From Prorocentrum cordatum (taxonomy: Eukaryota > Sar > Dinophyceae > Prorocentrales > Prorocentraceae), in assembly GCA_963575745.1 (NCBI GenBank), contig CAUYUJ010001463.1, positions 23,501 through 87,500 of the forward strand: a DNA stretch of 64,000 nucleotides. Direction: 5' to 3'. Numbering within the stretch: position 1 is the first letter of the stretch; each line of letters opens with the position of its first letter. The notes beneath the pieces were generated by a model. That model saw nothing but the letters and a program-made list of their open reading frames with translations. It did not search any database and had not been told where the DNA came from. The position numbers were made by a program, and so were the translations under genes. Positions 1-9,918 of the stretch are shown here, piece after piece.

Positions 1-675
1 CACACGCAGGCAACACAAGAGCAGCGCTGCTCAATTGGCAAACTGCGGATTGCGCGTGCCGCGCGTGCCCTCACGCGCCGCCCGCGGCACCTGGGGGCTT
101 GGGAACGACAGCGTGCCTGGCCAGCCAAGATCATGCAGCGAGTTCACGTCGTCGATACTGGTTTCTGTCACTACGTGCCTCGTTCAACCTTGAAGGATCG
201 CGGCGTTCCAATATCTCCGATCTGTCGATATCGGCCGATTCCAGGCCCCTGGCTACGGTCAACCTAGAGCGCCCCCGCCGGGGTCGCCGCCGCGTCGACA
301 CGGCACAAACCCGCCCGTACCCGAGAGCGCGTGGGAGTACGGTAGTGGCAGGATCAGCCAGCATCGAGACGGGAGATCGGAGCGGACTCGAAGCGTGCGT
401 CGGATCGGGCCGCATCAGCACTCTGAGTCGGAGTCGAATCGGGCGGGCCGCGCCAGGATGCACGACCACGCTCATGCACGCATGCACGCATCGGGCCGCG
501 TCCGGACGCCAGAACATCGGAATCGAAGCCGATCTCAAATCAGATCGATCGGATCGACGTGGGCCCCGTGGTGGCACCCAGGGGGATAGGCCATCACCAG
601 GAGGGGGCAGCGGCAGCGGCAAGAGCGGCGGGGATCGGCAAACGAACGGGTGCTCCTGTGGAGGACGCCAAGATC
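1..675. other. GC-rich stretch, no gene recognised
   Basis: Several overlapping frames stay open on both strands. None has convincing protein-like composition or a recognisable domain. The sequence is rich in GATCGG and TCGGATCGG-like words, which are short degenerate repeats. I see no promoter or RNA gene. Confidence 0.4.
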
Positions 676-735
676 GCTCGGAGGATCGCGACGCCTCGCA
701 GATGCATCGGCGGTGCGGCGCGATCCTCCGATCTC
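676..735. repeat. Palindromic GCATCGGC element, short copy
   Basis: The arms CTCGGAGGATCGCG and CGCGATCCTCCGA face each other around GATGCATCGGC. This matches the ends of longer copies at 15361, 54646 and 63336, but the central GTGGAG/CTCCAC part is missing. The right flank (CTGCTCCAGC) is the reverse complement of the left flank of the 63336 copy (GCTGGAGCAG). Confidence 0.6.
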
Positions 736-1105
736 ATCTGCTCCAGCCCCACGTGGGCTGCCTGGAGGGAGCGGACACCGTGCCTGGGCACACGAGATGG
801 GGGATCACAATCAGAATCAGAAGGGCGCGATGCCACCGCAGGAAGCATGCGCAGAAACACGTCACGCAACGAAAGCGACGAGAAACGGCAAGATCAACGC
901 ACTGCCCACTGACAAGAGCTGGGGGGGAACAGAGACATGCCGACTCCGATGGCCTCATACCTCTCCCAAGGGGTGCGTTCTGGCCAAGACTTCGTGGGGA
1001 ATGCAGGTGTGGAGACGAGGAGCAGCCCAGGGTCCAAAAAGGGCGAGAAAGCTCTCAACAGCCTCGGTCTGATTCCCTCCTCGAAGCTCGAGGGGTCGCA
1101 CTGCG

Positions 1106-1278
1106 GTCAAGTCGGGCTTCACCCTCTACACGAGGCATCTTCGAAAATGGTCAAACAAAAATAGCATAGGGGACGATTTGCCTACCTGTTTTTGACTCTG
1201 TTTGAGGCATTTTTCTTTGTTACTAATTGTAACTGTTCGGCCGAGATCCGCCCGTGGGGGGACAGGCCCGACCTAACA
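1106..1278. mobile_element. MITE-like TIR element, AAGTCGGGC family
   Basis: The left end reads GTCAAGTCGGGCTTCACCCT. The right end, read inward, is GTTAGGTCGGGCCTGTCCCC. The interior is AT-rich (catcttcgaaaatggtcaaa, then TTTTTGACTCTG) and noncoding. The same termini bound elements at 1919-2117, 55084-55246 and 59468-60701. Confidence 0.6.
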
Positions 1279-1552
1279 CTGCGGGGATCCAAAAGGGGGA
1301 CTCTGGGGATGAGCGGGCGGGACCTGCCTCCCCAGGCGGCGCGCTGGAAACATCAGAAGAGGCAACCACCGGGAGGTTCTCGTCGGAGGGATCAACGAGG
1401 ATCGGGCCCCCTTAGGGGGGGCTGTTGCGCCGGAACGGGCCTCGGATCAAGCCGAATCCAGCGGGATTCACCAGGATGAAGCCGGATTTCGGGCGGCGGC
1501 CAGGGCTGAATCAGAACTTGACCTCCCAGAAGTTGCATCCGAACAGACACGA
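1279..1552. other. Spacer with no recognisable gene
   Basis: GC-rich spacer between two short repeat elements. An open frame runs through it, but its composition is that of degenerate GGATC/GAAGCC repeats. Nothing else is supported. Confidence 0.3.
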
Positions 1553-1588
1553 AGGGGCCCTGGGACACACACACACACACACACACAT

Positions 1589-1627
<39 letters not shown>

Positions 1628-1770
1628 CACAAATGACCGGATTCCCCATAGTTTCCCATATCTTCTGGGTTTTAGTCTTTCCCCCCACTTCCCATATTTC
1701 CCCATACTCTCTGGGGAGTCGACGATTGACTGTGCCTGTGTGTTCCCTTCCCTCCCGAGAGCAGGACGCC
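1553..1770. repeat. GTCGACGA-family dispersed repeat, copy 1, with CA and TA runs
   Basis: It starts at AGGGGCCCTGGGACACA, then has a (CA)n run (about 1565-1587) and a (TA)n run (about 1590-1619). These are followed by the conserved words TTCCCATA, TTCTGGGTTTT, CCCCCCACTTCCCATAT and GAGTCGACGATTGACTGTG. Copies at 15598 and 35337 share the same order of words but lack the long dinucleotide runs. Confidence 0.7.
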
Positions 1771-1918
1771 TCGAGGGAGATCCCGGCCGTGGCGGCCCAG
1801 GGCCCCCGGCCGGCAGGGGAGGCCCGGGAAGGGGCCGGGCGGCGGAGAGGGGGGGCCTCGGCACCGCCGGCGGCTCGCAGGACGGGGGGGGGGCTGGATG
1901 GATGGGGGCGCCTTCAGG

Positions 1919-2117
1919 GTTATGTCGGGCGTGTCCCCCCTACAGGGGGATCTTCGACGGCCAACCAAAAATACTCCCCAAAAGTACCCCAAAAAGGTCA
2001 AAAGATATGCAAAGAAAATCCCTGGACTATTTTTGGACTATTTCGGGGGTATTTGGAGGGTTTTGTTTTTTTTTGTCCGTCGAAAATCCCCCTGTAGGGG
2101 GACAGGCCCGACGCAAC
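1919..2117. mobile_element. MITE-like TIR element, AAGTCGGGC family
   Basis: The ends are strongly complementary over about 35 bases: GTCGGGCGTGTCCCCC plus TACAGGGGGA and CTTCGACGG on the left, CCGTCGAAAATCCCCCTG then GGGGACAGGCCCGAC on the right. The interior is A/T-rich (ttttggactatttcgggg) and noncoding. This is the best preserved copy of the family in the window. Confidence 0.75.
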
Positions 2118-2449
2118 TCCAGGACTGCAGGGGGGCCCCTGGGTGGACTCACAGTGGAGACCCGGCCACCGGAGCCTGCCGCGAGAAGCCCAATCCTGAG
2201 GACCCCTGAGACCCCCAGGACGTGCATGGCTTGCTGGTGCGGGAATGTCACGCCTGGCATGGCAAAACCATCGAAACCCAGGAAACCGGGAGCAGCCTGG
2301 AGGCAAGCAGGGTGTTTCTTGACATGGGCCTCCACTGTACACTGTTTGAGGCCCCTCGTCCTCTGGGACCCACCCCCAACAGCCCCATCTCTAGAGGCCC
2401 CCCAAGTTGGGTCCGAATCGTGCCACTTCGCGGATGCATCGCCCACGTT
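2118..2449. other. Spacer with no recognisable gene
   Basis: Moderately GC-rich and unique-looking. Short open frames are present on both strands, none with a recognised domain. It lies directly upstream of the possible spliced-leader relic and candidate exon. Confidence 0.3.
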
Positions 2450-2484
2450 CCGTAGCCCCCTGGCTCAAGCCGTCTCGGCTCGAG
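2450..2484 (+). other. Possible relic of a dinoflagellate spliced leader
   Basis: The sequence CCGTAGCCCCCTGGCTCAAG shares CCGTAGCC and TGGCTCAAG with the 22-nt dinoflagellate spliced leader, differing only in the middle. A second leader-like piece (CCGTCTCGGCTCGAG) follows immediately. An ATG-initiated GC3-rich frame begins about 38 bases further on. Leader relics mark genes that were reverse-transcribed from mature mRNA and re-inserted. The match is imperfect and could be chance. Confidence 0.35.
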
Positions 2485-2521
2485 CCCGCCCCTCGCTCAG
2501 GTGCGCACTCGGGCCAGGGCC

Positions 2522-3172
2522 ATGTCCGCCCTCGGGGCCGCCCTCTCGGGGGCCGCGCTGCGCCGCCGCCAGCGGCTGGTGGCGGCGCGGCGGGACGCCG
2601 CGCCTGGACTCTGCGGCCCACTGCCGCCGCCGCCGCTGCCGCCGCCGCCGTCGGAAGCGGCCAGCTGGGTGGCGGTGGTTTCCGCCGCCGCCGCCGCCGC
2701 CGCTGACGCTGCCGCTGCTGGCTCCCCGCCGGCGGCGGTGGCGGCGGAGGGCACGGTGGCCGGCGCCGCCGCGGCCGCCCCCGGGGCCGCCGGTGGCGCG
2801 GCCGCCGCCGCGGCTGCCGCCGCTGCCGTCGCCACCTCTGCTGCCGCCGCCGCCGGATCACCTCAGGTGGCGGCGGCGGCCGGCGGCGCCGTGGCCGGCG
2901 TGGCGGCCGCTGTCGCGGCGGATGCTGCCGCCGCCGCCCCGCTGCCGGCTCCCGCGCGGCGGCGGCGGCGGCGGGCTCGGCGGCCCGCGCCGCCGCGGCC
3001 GCCCCCGCGGCCGCCCCCGCGGCCGCCCGCGGCGAGGCCGCTGGCGCGGCGGCGGCCGCCGAACAACAGCAGCTACAGCAGCAACAGCAGCAGCAGCAGC
3101 AGCAGCAACACCTGCAGCCGCTGCCGCAGCACCAGCAACAGCCGCAGCTGCAGCAGCAGCCACAGCAGCAGG

Positions 3173-3225
<53 letters not shown>

Positions 3226-3373
3226 TGCAACAGCCGCAGCAGCTACAGCAACAGCAGCAGCAGCAACAGAACCCCGCAGCTGCAGCAAGAGCAGCAACAG
3301 CAGCAGCAACAGCACCCCGCAGCCGCAGCAGCAACAACACCCCCCTCACAACCACTGCCTCAGCAGCAGCTGA
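2522..3373 (+). CDS. Candidate first exon, Ala/Pro-rich, passing into a CAG-rich tract; function unknown
   Basis: The ATG at 2522 starts a frame reading MSALGAALSGAALRRRQRL. The first 30 or so codons nearly all end in G or C, as expected of coding sequence in a GC-rich dinoflagellate. After about residue 40 the frame becomes Ala-rich low-complexity sequence, then Pro/Arg-rich, then Ser/Asn/Ala runs from a CAG/CAA tract read out of the Gln frame. The true exon may therefore end early, and the rest may be intron or another frame. A similar N-terminus (MSALPAGGLSGAA then RRRQRL) occurs on the minus strand at 37378. The possible spliced-leader relic lies just upstream. I do not recognise a protein family. 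Confidence 0.3.
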
Positions 3374-3440
3374 ACCCACGAGAAGACTCAGAGGTACCCT
3401 TGCCCCCTCAGCAGCAGCAGCAGCAGGGCAGAGAAAAGGA
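3066..3440 (+). repeat. Interrupted CAG/CAA tract
   Basis: About 370 bases of CAG with CAA and CTG interruptions. In one frame it reads as long Gln runs with occasional Leu and Pro, in others as Ser/Asn or Ala runs. It ends in two copies of a 92-bp unit. Confidence 0.85.
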
Positions 3441-3521
3441 AACACCCCCTATGGGAGCCAGCAGAACCCAAGAGAAGACTCAGAGGTACCCTTGCTCCCT
3501 CAGCAGCAGTAGCAGCAGGGC
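3372..3521 (+). repeat. 92-bp tandem duplication
   Basis: GAGAAGACTCAGAGGTACCC occurs at 3380 and again at 3472. In both copies it is preceded by AGCAG-containing sequence and followed by CCCTCAGCAGCAG. A frame through it (3400-3624) ends in a basic, Arg-rich tail. Confidence 0.8.
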
Positions 3522-3697
3522 AGACGGAAGGAGAGGGAGGCCGCGGCGGCGTCGGCGGAGGCTGCGGAGGCCGCGGAGCATCGGGGGCCCGAAGCGGCGG
3601 AAGCCTCTGAAGGTGCGGAAGTGACATAAGCCTTCATCCGCGTCTCTGGAGTAGAACCGGGCGGGCAGGGGGGGGGGCCGAAAGTGCTGACGGCAGC

Positions 3698-4800
3698 CGC
3701 ATCAGTCAGCTAAACGAGATCCCGGAACAGCAGGGGCTCGCCTACCACACCGTGCCACCCCCACCTCCCCCTCAAAACAATCAGACCGTCAGCAGTCCTC
3801 TGGGGGCGCCACAGACCCAGCAGGGGGGCCACGGACCAACCGTCCAGGTGCAGGACAGCGAAGCCATTCACTGGCTCGTCGGGAGAAACCCCTTCGCGCC
3901 TATTCGCCCCCCTTCCCCCGCCAGTGAACCCCAGGCGCTCTCTCCTGAAGTCCAGGACACGACGGACAAAGAATCTCGCGCTCTGGCAACGGAAACTGCG
4001 TCGCCGGACGTGCACGCGCCCGGCATAACCAGCGGCACCTCCGAGACCAGAGAGTCCTGCGTTGACCGAAGGGGACGCACCCGGGAGCGACGGCGGGCAC
4101 AGGCCCGAAGGCGAACGCCAGCGAAGGGGGCCTCTCCCCACGCACCACAGGGCAGCGTCCGCCCTGGCTACCGGAGACGATCCGACCCCCGCCTGGCGGC
4201 CAACCACGCGGCCCGCCTCACCCCGCAAAACCCCGCCAGGCGCGCAGCCGGAACTGTCGCGGGCAGATCGCGAGCCCTCCGGCCAGGACAGCGAGGCTGG
4301 CACGTTGGAGACTTGCGGCCAGGATACACGGCGGCACCAATGGCCCGACCCGCGCCAATGGCCAGAGCCCACGGACCCCGACACGGGACAGCAGCTGCAC
4401 AAGACATAAATCAACAACATCCAGTGGGACCTACCCGGGGAGACACCCGGCGAGGCGATGAGGCGGCTCCAAGTCACACTGGGAACAATGTTCACAAGCA
4501 CCTGGCACGCTTTCGCCAGGCGGCAGTCCGCGCCTGGCAGCAAAGGCGCGCTCGACCCGCTTCGGCGCGACCCGCAAACCTGCCACCTCTTCCTGGAATC
4601 CTTCCGCAGCCACAAGTGCGACGTACGGGTCGTCAGCGACGTGCTGGGCTTCGACGTCGACTGGACTCGGCTGTGGCATCTGCACCCGGGCCGAGGCGGC
4701 AGAGCGAGCAGGGATCACCACGCGGCAAAGGGCCACCCGGACAAAAAAACAATGGCGGGCCGTCCCCCGACAGCAGCCGTTGCTGCCCCACCTCGCGGCA
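3698..4800 (+). pseudogene. Broken plus-strand open region, protein-like but unrecognised
   Basis: From about 3698 one frame has ordinary protein composition (for example NNQTVSSPLGAPQTQQGG and SEAIHWLVGRNPFAPIRP). It stays open past 4400, but composition shifts there. A neighbouring frame then becomes the protein-like one (INNIQWDLPGETPGEAM, then FLESFRSHKCDVRVV and GFDVDWTRLWHLHPG). The minus strand is also open over part of this region, so strand is not certain. Read as one decayed gene it would need at least one frameshift and one stop crossed. It could be a retroelement ORF1 relic or exons with small introns. No domain is recognised. Confidence 0.3.
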
Positions 4801-4904
4801 TCGCACGCGCAGGGATCAGGCGCGACCCCCCTCGTGCACGCTCCGTCTACACGGCGCTCTCTGTCATCAATCGCAGCGCTGTGAGCATAGGCGGAGGCAC
4901 TATC

Positions 4905-5645
4905 CATCACAGATGGGGCTCTCGCAGACACTCTTTCCAACAAATCGTGTTCTGCGGCGGTTAGCTGCCCCCCCCGTGTCAACGAAAGGTCGGTGTATCA
5001 CAGATGGGGCCCTCGCAGGCCCACGCCCCCATCAATCGCGTCATCTGCGGCGGTTAGCCGCGCCCCCCGTGTCAACGGAAGGCCGATGTATCATAGATGG
5101 GGCTTTCGCTGACGCACTTTCCACCTAATCGCGTTTCGCGGCGGTTTGCTGAACCCCCGTCACACCGTCGATCAGCTCCCCCACCACTCTCAGCGGCAAG
5201 CGCGCCCACTGTCATCAATTGCAGCGCTGAGAGCAGAGGCGGAGAACTTTCCAACAACGGATGGGGCTCTCGCAGACACACTTTCCATCAAATCGCGTTC
5301 TGCGGCGGTTAGCTGCACCCCCCGCGCCAACGAAAGGCCGACGCATCATAAACAGGGCCCTCGCAGACACCCGGGCGGCGGACCGGATGGGAACGGAAGG
5401 GGCAGTTTGCAGCTCCAGCTATGTTGCGCAAGGCTGCTGCGCATGTACCCCCCATGTGGCGCGTCCGACGCTGGCACACTCCAGCTCGGGCATCATCGGC
5501 GTTGTCCTGCCACCACCACCCCACCACCCCCATCTGTCCATGCGTCTTCTGCGGCGGTTAGCTGCATCCCCCACACGTGTAGACGCTCTCGGCGCGCAGC
5601 TGCTATCAAGTTACGCGCATCTTGCGGCGGTTAGCTGCACCCCCC
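4905..5645 (+). repeat. Degenerate tandem repeat with conserved GCGGCGGTTAGCTGC core
   Basis: TGCGGCGGTTAGCTGCACCC or a close variant recurs about six times (near 4955, 5047, 5139, 5301, 5549 and 5625). It is usually preceded by GATGGGGCTCTCGCAGACAC and CAAATCGCGT, and followed by CAACGAAAGGCCGATG. Spacing is 80-160 bp, with extra sequence inserted in the middle units. It is noncoding as far as I can see. Confidence 0.75.
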
Positions 5646-6298
5646 CCCTCTCCACGGCAAGGCCCACTCTGATGGCCGCAGGCCGGCCACGGTGCGGGGC
5701 GGCGCCGAATGCGCGGCCTGGCGGCGGTGCTCACCGACATTGAGGGTTACTGCGTCGGGGCGCCTCGCCTGAGCGTTGCCGCCCGGTACAGCCCTTTGAC
5801 ACCGCAGGAGGCAGCACTACCACCAGTGCTGCCCTTTCCCTCACTCCTCCGCTGGCGGTGCGCCCCCGCCTGCGGGCCCCCCCCCGCGGTGGATCGTTTG
5901 TGCGATTTGACCAAGCGGCTTTCCGCGCGCGTAACTGCTCTCAGGGGTCTGGGGATACAACGCATCACATCTTAAGATATCCGTCGCAAACCCACCTTTC
6001 CCTTTCCCCCCCCTCCCCCCTCCATTCTACCACCCTCCGCCCCCGCCCCCTCTCGTTATGTCTTACACACTGCTACAGAAAGCAGCGCAAACGTGATGCA
6101 CGCGCAACGCAATGCAAGCGCATGCGCAATCCCTCGCGCGCAGTAAGTTGAGCGTTGCCGCGGGGAGTCGGCGGACTAGCCGGGGCCCCCCAGCACGAAC
6201 AAACACGCAACCCACACAGATTTTCAAGCACGCACATCGCGAATGCATGTAACATCATGAGCGGAGGGAAAAGAAGCGTTGCAAGCCACGGGCATCAG
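5646..6298. other. No gene recognised; pyrimidine-rich patch
   Basis: A C/T-rich patch at about 5995-6060 and otherwise unremarkable GC-rich sequence. It is the 3' flank of the minus-strand transposase-like relic. Confidence 0.3.
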
Positions 6299-6655
6299 CT
6301 AGTACTTCTGGCGCTTAGCTGGGCCAGCGGAGGAAGTGCGCCCACGCTTGTTCCTCTTCGGGGCGTCGCGCCACTCCTCGAAATTAACCGACTTGGGAAT
6401 GGCAATGAGACCTTGCTCGAGTTGCTGTCGGAGAACTGCCATCGCGCGGGCGTGCCAAGACGCAGCCTTGATGTCAAGCATCCCCTCTGGAGCGCGTCTC
6501 TTCATGTGCAGGGCGATCACTTTTCCAAACGAAAAGAAGTCTAAAATAAACCTGCATCGCTCGGGGGGCGACGTGAAGACCTTCGCGCTGTACGCTTTTA
6601 GTTGGAACATGACCGCTTCATTTGGGCTTGTTCCGAAGGTGCACGATGAACCAAT
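6299..6655 (-). pseudogene. C-terminal part of a transposase-like protein (same gene as 9919-11456)
   Basis: The minus-strand frame reads SRIGSSCTFGTSPNEA, a helical region (FILDFFSFGKVIALHMKRR), WHARAMAVLRQQLEQG and a basic tail ending RTSSAGPAKRQKY and stop. From memory of the family, the GTSPNEA segment corresponds to the GT(T/S)SNEALH motif near the C-terminus of a protein family expanded in dinoflagellate genomes. Those proteins have an N-terminal C2H2 finger and a transposase-like core. The frame is intact to its stop. It joins the 9919-11456 part in frame if the 3.26-kb insertion at 6656-9918 and one copy of its 8-bp target duplication are taken out. Family assignment is from memory and would need a database search. 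Confidence 0.55.
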
Positions 6656-6975
6656 ACGAGACCTATGTTGCTTCACATCAGCAATTTGGCCCCTGCTGAC
6701 TTTTTTCAAAAATAATATATTGGGATGAAATGCTGCCGCTGGATATATCGAGCACAGTTGATCACAACACAAACGCTCCTGCGATCCCCGCCAAAATGGC
6801 AAGAAATGGTAAGCTCAGATCCGCATGGCTACATTGCAACCGAACCGCTCGACCACCATCTCGACCGAACTGGCGGAATTCGACCACGCGTCCGACAAAA
6901 TACGTTCGACGAGGGATGCGCTGCACAATGCCCCGGCCACGGGCAGCGCTACGAGGGAAAACGGGCCCTTCGATG

Positions 6976-7206
6976 CGTCACTTTCAGCGCCCGTGAAAGT
7001 GACACCTCCCAGGGCCCACTTAAAGAGCACCAGAAAGGCTCCAAGAAGGCCCCGAGAAGGCCCCAGGGCGGCACCAAGAGGGCTCCCAGAGGGACCCAAG
7101 AGAGGCCCCAAGAAGGGCCCAAGAGGGCCCTCCGCGGTGTCACTTTCAACGCCCGTGAAAATGACACCTCCCAGGGCCCACTTAGGGCCTCAGAAAAGCT
7201 CTAAGA
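6976..7206. repeat. 159-bp direct repeat with a small perfect hairpin
   Basis: GTCACTTTCAGCGCCCGTGA followed by AAGTGACACCTCCCAGGGCC occurs at about 6978, and a close copy at about 7137. In the first copy TCACTTTCA and TGAAAGTGA form a 9-bp stem around CGCCCG. The spacer holds CCAAGAGG-type units. It lies within the 6656-9918 insertion. Confidence 0.7.
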
Positions 7207-7231
7207 AGGCCCCGAAAGGGCCATAGAGAGC

Positions 7232-7640
7232 CGCCCTGGGTTCAACTCCGCGTGGCGGAGTTGGAAGCGATAACTTCAATACCCTACTGGAGGCCTCTTA
7301 GGGGCCCTAAGACGGCACTGAAGAACCCCATCGGGGCTTTTTCAAAGGCAGAGGAGGGCGCAAAAAGGGGCCTCAGTGAGCCCCTGGTCTAACTCCACCT
7401 GGCGGAATTGGAAGCGATATCGCCCGGCGCCTTCATGGAGCCGCTCGGAGCTTCCAAGACGGCTCCAGAAGGCCCCAGGAGGGCCCCAAGAGGATCGAAC
7501 GACGATTCCTGGAAGTGCACCAGTGAGACCCTTGTTGACCTCCGCCTGGCGGAGTTGGAAGCGACAATTTCCAGTGCCCTCTTGGGGCCTCTGGGGGGCC
7601 CCTCAGAAAGCTTTGGGGAGCACAGTGAAGGCCTTCGCAG
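7232..7640. repeat. About 150-bp tandem repeat with CTCCGC/GCGGAG hairpin
   Basis: Three units start near 7237, 7388 and 7538. Each has a CTCC(G/A)C..TGGCGGA(G/A)TTGGAAGCGA core followed by 100 or so bases containing GGGGCCTC-type sequence. The core can fold on itself. Confidence 0.65.
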
Positions 7641-7799
7641 GGCCGCGTGAGAGCCGTACCAGGGCCGCATGTGTGCGCGGATGGGGGCGACGAGTGCTGA
7701 CGCTGACGAATATGAGAATGATGAGGGCGATCAAGGCTGGCCCGAAACAAATCCTGGCGCCATTGCAGGCCGCCGATTATCGGCCACGCCGCCAGGACG

Positions 7800-8080
7800 A
7801 CGCCAAGCAACAAAACGACACCAACCAACAAACCGACACCAACCAACAAACCAACAAATCGACACCGGCCAACAAAAGGACACCAAGCAACAAAACGACA
7901 CCAAGCAACAAAACGACACCAACCAACGAAACGACACCAACCAACAAAACGGCACGAATCAACAAAACGGCACTGACCAACCAAACGACAAATCACTTCA
8001 CGACACCAATGAACAACGCGAAATCCACCGACCGCCAACCAAGCATAAAATCAACCGACACAACGAAACCAACCCATAGA
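7800..8080 (+). repeat. CAACAAAACGACAC minisatellite
   Basis: Roughly 12-14 bp units of the type ACCAACAAAACGACACC repeat about 18 times with drift. Both strands stay open through it because stops are rare in the unit. It lies within the 6656-9918 insertion. Confidence 0.85.
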
Positions 8081-8255
8081 GCCAGACCAACCACTGGATT
8101 CGTGAGTCGGGGTAGTCATGGAAGTGAGCCGCTGCAGCCCGCGGAAGCCATTAACAGTGACCAGAGCACCGCAATGCAGCAACGTCCCCGGGCGGCGGCG
8201 GGAGTCTTGGATCTCCCGCGGGACTGGAGCGTAGCGAGTTCGTCCTGGGTCCGGT

Positions 8256-8311
8256 TTAGTGAAGTGAAGAATTTCGGGGTGCTTGCATGGCAAAAACCTT
8301 CACTTCACTAA
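8256..8311. repeat. Inverted repeat resembling the ends of the host insertion
   Basis: TTAGTGAAGTGAAG (8256-8269) and CTTCACTTCACTAA (8298-8311) are exact 14-bp inverted copies. With flanks they resemble the outer ends (TTACTGATGTGAAGGATTTCGG and CTTCACATCAG) placed back to back. Confidence 0.75.
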
Positions 8312-8399
8312 TCTGGGGCCCCTGGAGCCCCAGGGCGTTTCAGGTCCCCTCGCTGTCTGGGTAGTCCAGGGGGCGCAGTGGCGGCTTACCAGAGGCCCT

Positions 8400-8750
8400 G
8401 TTCCCTAGCCTCACTTGCTTTCACCCGTGGTGCTCGACGGCCGTCTCGGAGCTGTCTTGTGGCGGTCTGGGGCAATCCCGAAGCCTCTTGGAGCCATCCC
8501 AAGGCCCCAAGGCGCCACCAATGGGGGCCCCAAGAGAGCTCCCAGAGGGCCCCGAAAGGCCTACAACAGATTGCGCGTTCGCGCGAATTCTTTGTACCAC
8601 TTTGGGGGGTCCCTCTTGGGGCCCTCGGGGAACGTTCTTGGGACCCTGCGAGGGCCCACTGGGGCCCCGGGAAGGCCCCAAGAACGCTCCCAGAGGGCCC
8701 CAAGAATGCTCCAAGAGGGTCCCAAGAGGACCCCCACAAGTGACAAAAAC
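8400..8750. repeat. CCAAGAGG-type dispersed block 1
   Basis: Degenerate units of the form GGCCCCAAGAGG(G)CCCC at roughly 10-12 bp. The minus-strand reading gives repeated LGASWGPLG-like peptides, which is a repeat artefact and not a protein. Similar units are interspersed at 7040-7130. Confidence 0.75.
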
Positions 8751-8824
8751 TATTTGCATGAGGGTGCAACTTACTCGGCGCCTCTTGGGGCGCTGTTGGA
8801 GCCGTGCTGGGCGCCACTCGTGGA

Positions 8825-9285
8825 CGACATGGGCTGGGCGACGGCATGTGGACCCTGTCGCTTGGGCCATCGGGGGTGCTCCCCAATGGGGCCACGAAGC
8901 TTGTGAGCGTATGGCGGAATGGGCTGGGCGGCGGCCTGTGGGCCCTGCTTGTGGGGCCGTCGGTGTAGCTCCCCGTGGGGCCACGAAGCGTGTGAAACGT
9001 ATGCCGAAATATGCTGGGCGGCGGCCTGGGAAACCTGCCGCTGGGACCTTTTTTTGGTGGAGCTGCCTATACGGGCACGAAATGTTTGAGGGTGTCATCA
9101 ATGTGGCCTGGGCGACGGCATGTGGACCTTGCCGCCGGGACCTCCGATGAGCTCCTCATGGGGACACGAAGCGTCTGAGGGGTGTGCCGACATGGGCTGG
9201 GCGGCGCACTAAGGACCCTGCCGATGGGGCCTTCGGTGGAGCACCTCACAAGGCCACGAGACTTGCGGGGGATGTGGCGAAGCAG
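8825..9285 (+). repeat. About 90-bp tandem repeat, five units
   Basis: Units begin near 8832, 8920, 9014, 9107 and 9195 with GCTGGGCGGCGGCCTGTGG or close variants. They continue with CCCTGCCGCTGGGGCC, a GGTGGAGCTCCCCATGGGG-like middle and CCACGAAGCGTGTGA. Spacing is 88-94 bp. It lies within the 6656-9918 insertion. Confidence 0.8.
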
Positions 9286-9309
9286 AGACGCGGGGGAACA
9301 AGGGGAGTG

Positions 9310-9420
9310 TTTTGATGTTGTTGATGAGGATGGTGGTAGTATTGATGATGGAGACGGCGAGAATGCTGATGATGCTGATGATGATGGTGATGGCGACGAT
9401 GACGATGGACGATGACGACG
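9310..9420 (+). repeat. GATGAT-type trinucleotide tract
   Basis: Imperfect GAT/GAC repeat inside the 6656-9918 insertion. Confidence 0.8.
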
Positions 9421-9918
9421 GAGACACGCGGAGAGCAGGGGCAGATACGCGAAGAGGGAGGACGAGGGAGGGGGCCGGAAGGAATGACGCGGGGCGGTGT
9501 CTCTTCAAAACGAAGAACCAACACTGCAATATGGTAGGAATTTCTGGACGACCCCCCCCGTGGCGCGGTCAATGTCCGCGACAGCATCGCTGGCACTACG
9601 AACGAAATGATCGAACTCTTCCTGCGACGTTACCCGCGGGGTGGATCAGCCAGGGATGGGGGTCGAAACCGCCCCAGCGCAAAGCAAATGTACAATCCTG
9701 AGAAGCCCCAGCCCACATCAGCCGATCCGCAACAAGCACGCAAGCCTTTGACGACCCCAACGCACGTGACATCGCATAACGCGACGCCCCATCGAAAACG
9801 TTCGGCGCGCGGCCTCGGAATGACCTCGGGCTTCATGGAACGTCGAATGGAAAACATGAAAAACCGCCCTGTGGGCTCCGAGACCCAAAATTACTGATGT
9901 GAAGGATTTCGGCTCGTC

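Larger units (their letters stand above)
6656..9918. mobile_element. 3.26-kb insertion with TIRs and 8-bp target duplication
   Basis: The 8-mer GAACCAAT lies on both sides (6648-6655 and 9919-9926). Just inside are inverted ends. The left end begins ACGAG and contains CTTCACATCAGCAATTTGG at 6671-6689. The right end read inward begins ACGAG after one base and contains CTTCACATCAGTAATTTTGG (9885-9904). The interior is noncoding and made of tandem and dispersed repeats. A head-to-head pair resembling the two ends lies at 8256-8311, near the middle. This may therefore be two similar elements of about 1.6 kb side by side, or one element with an internal copy of its ends. The insertion splits the minus-strand transposase-like gene. 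Class unknown: DNA transposon, or an intron-generating element. Confidence 0.7.

Noticed and set aside
1425-3512. A 695-codon plus-strand open frame as one protein
   Set aside because: It runs through a GTCGACGA repeat, dinucleotide runs, a TIR element and CAG repeats. It is open because of repeat composition and not a gene.
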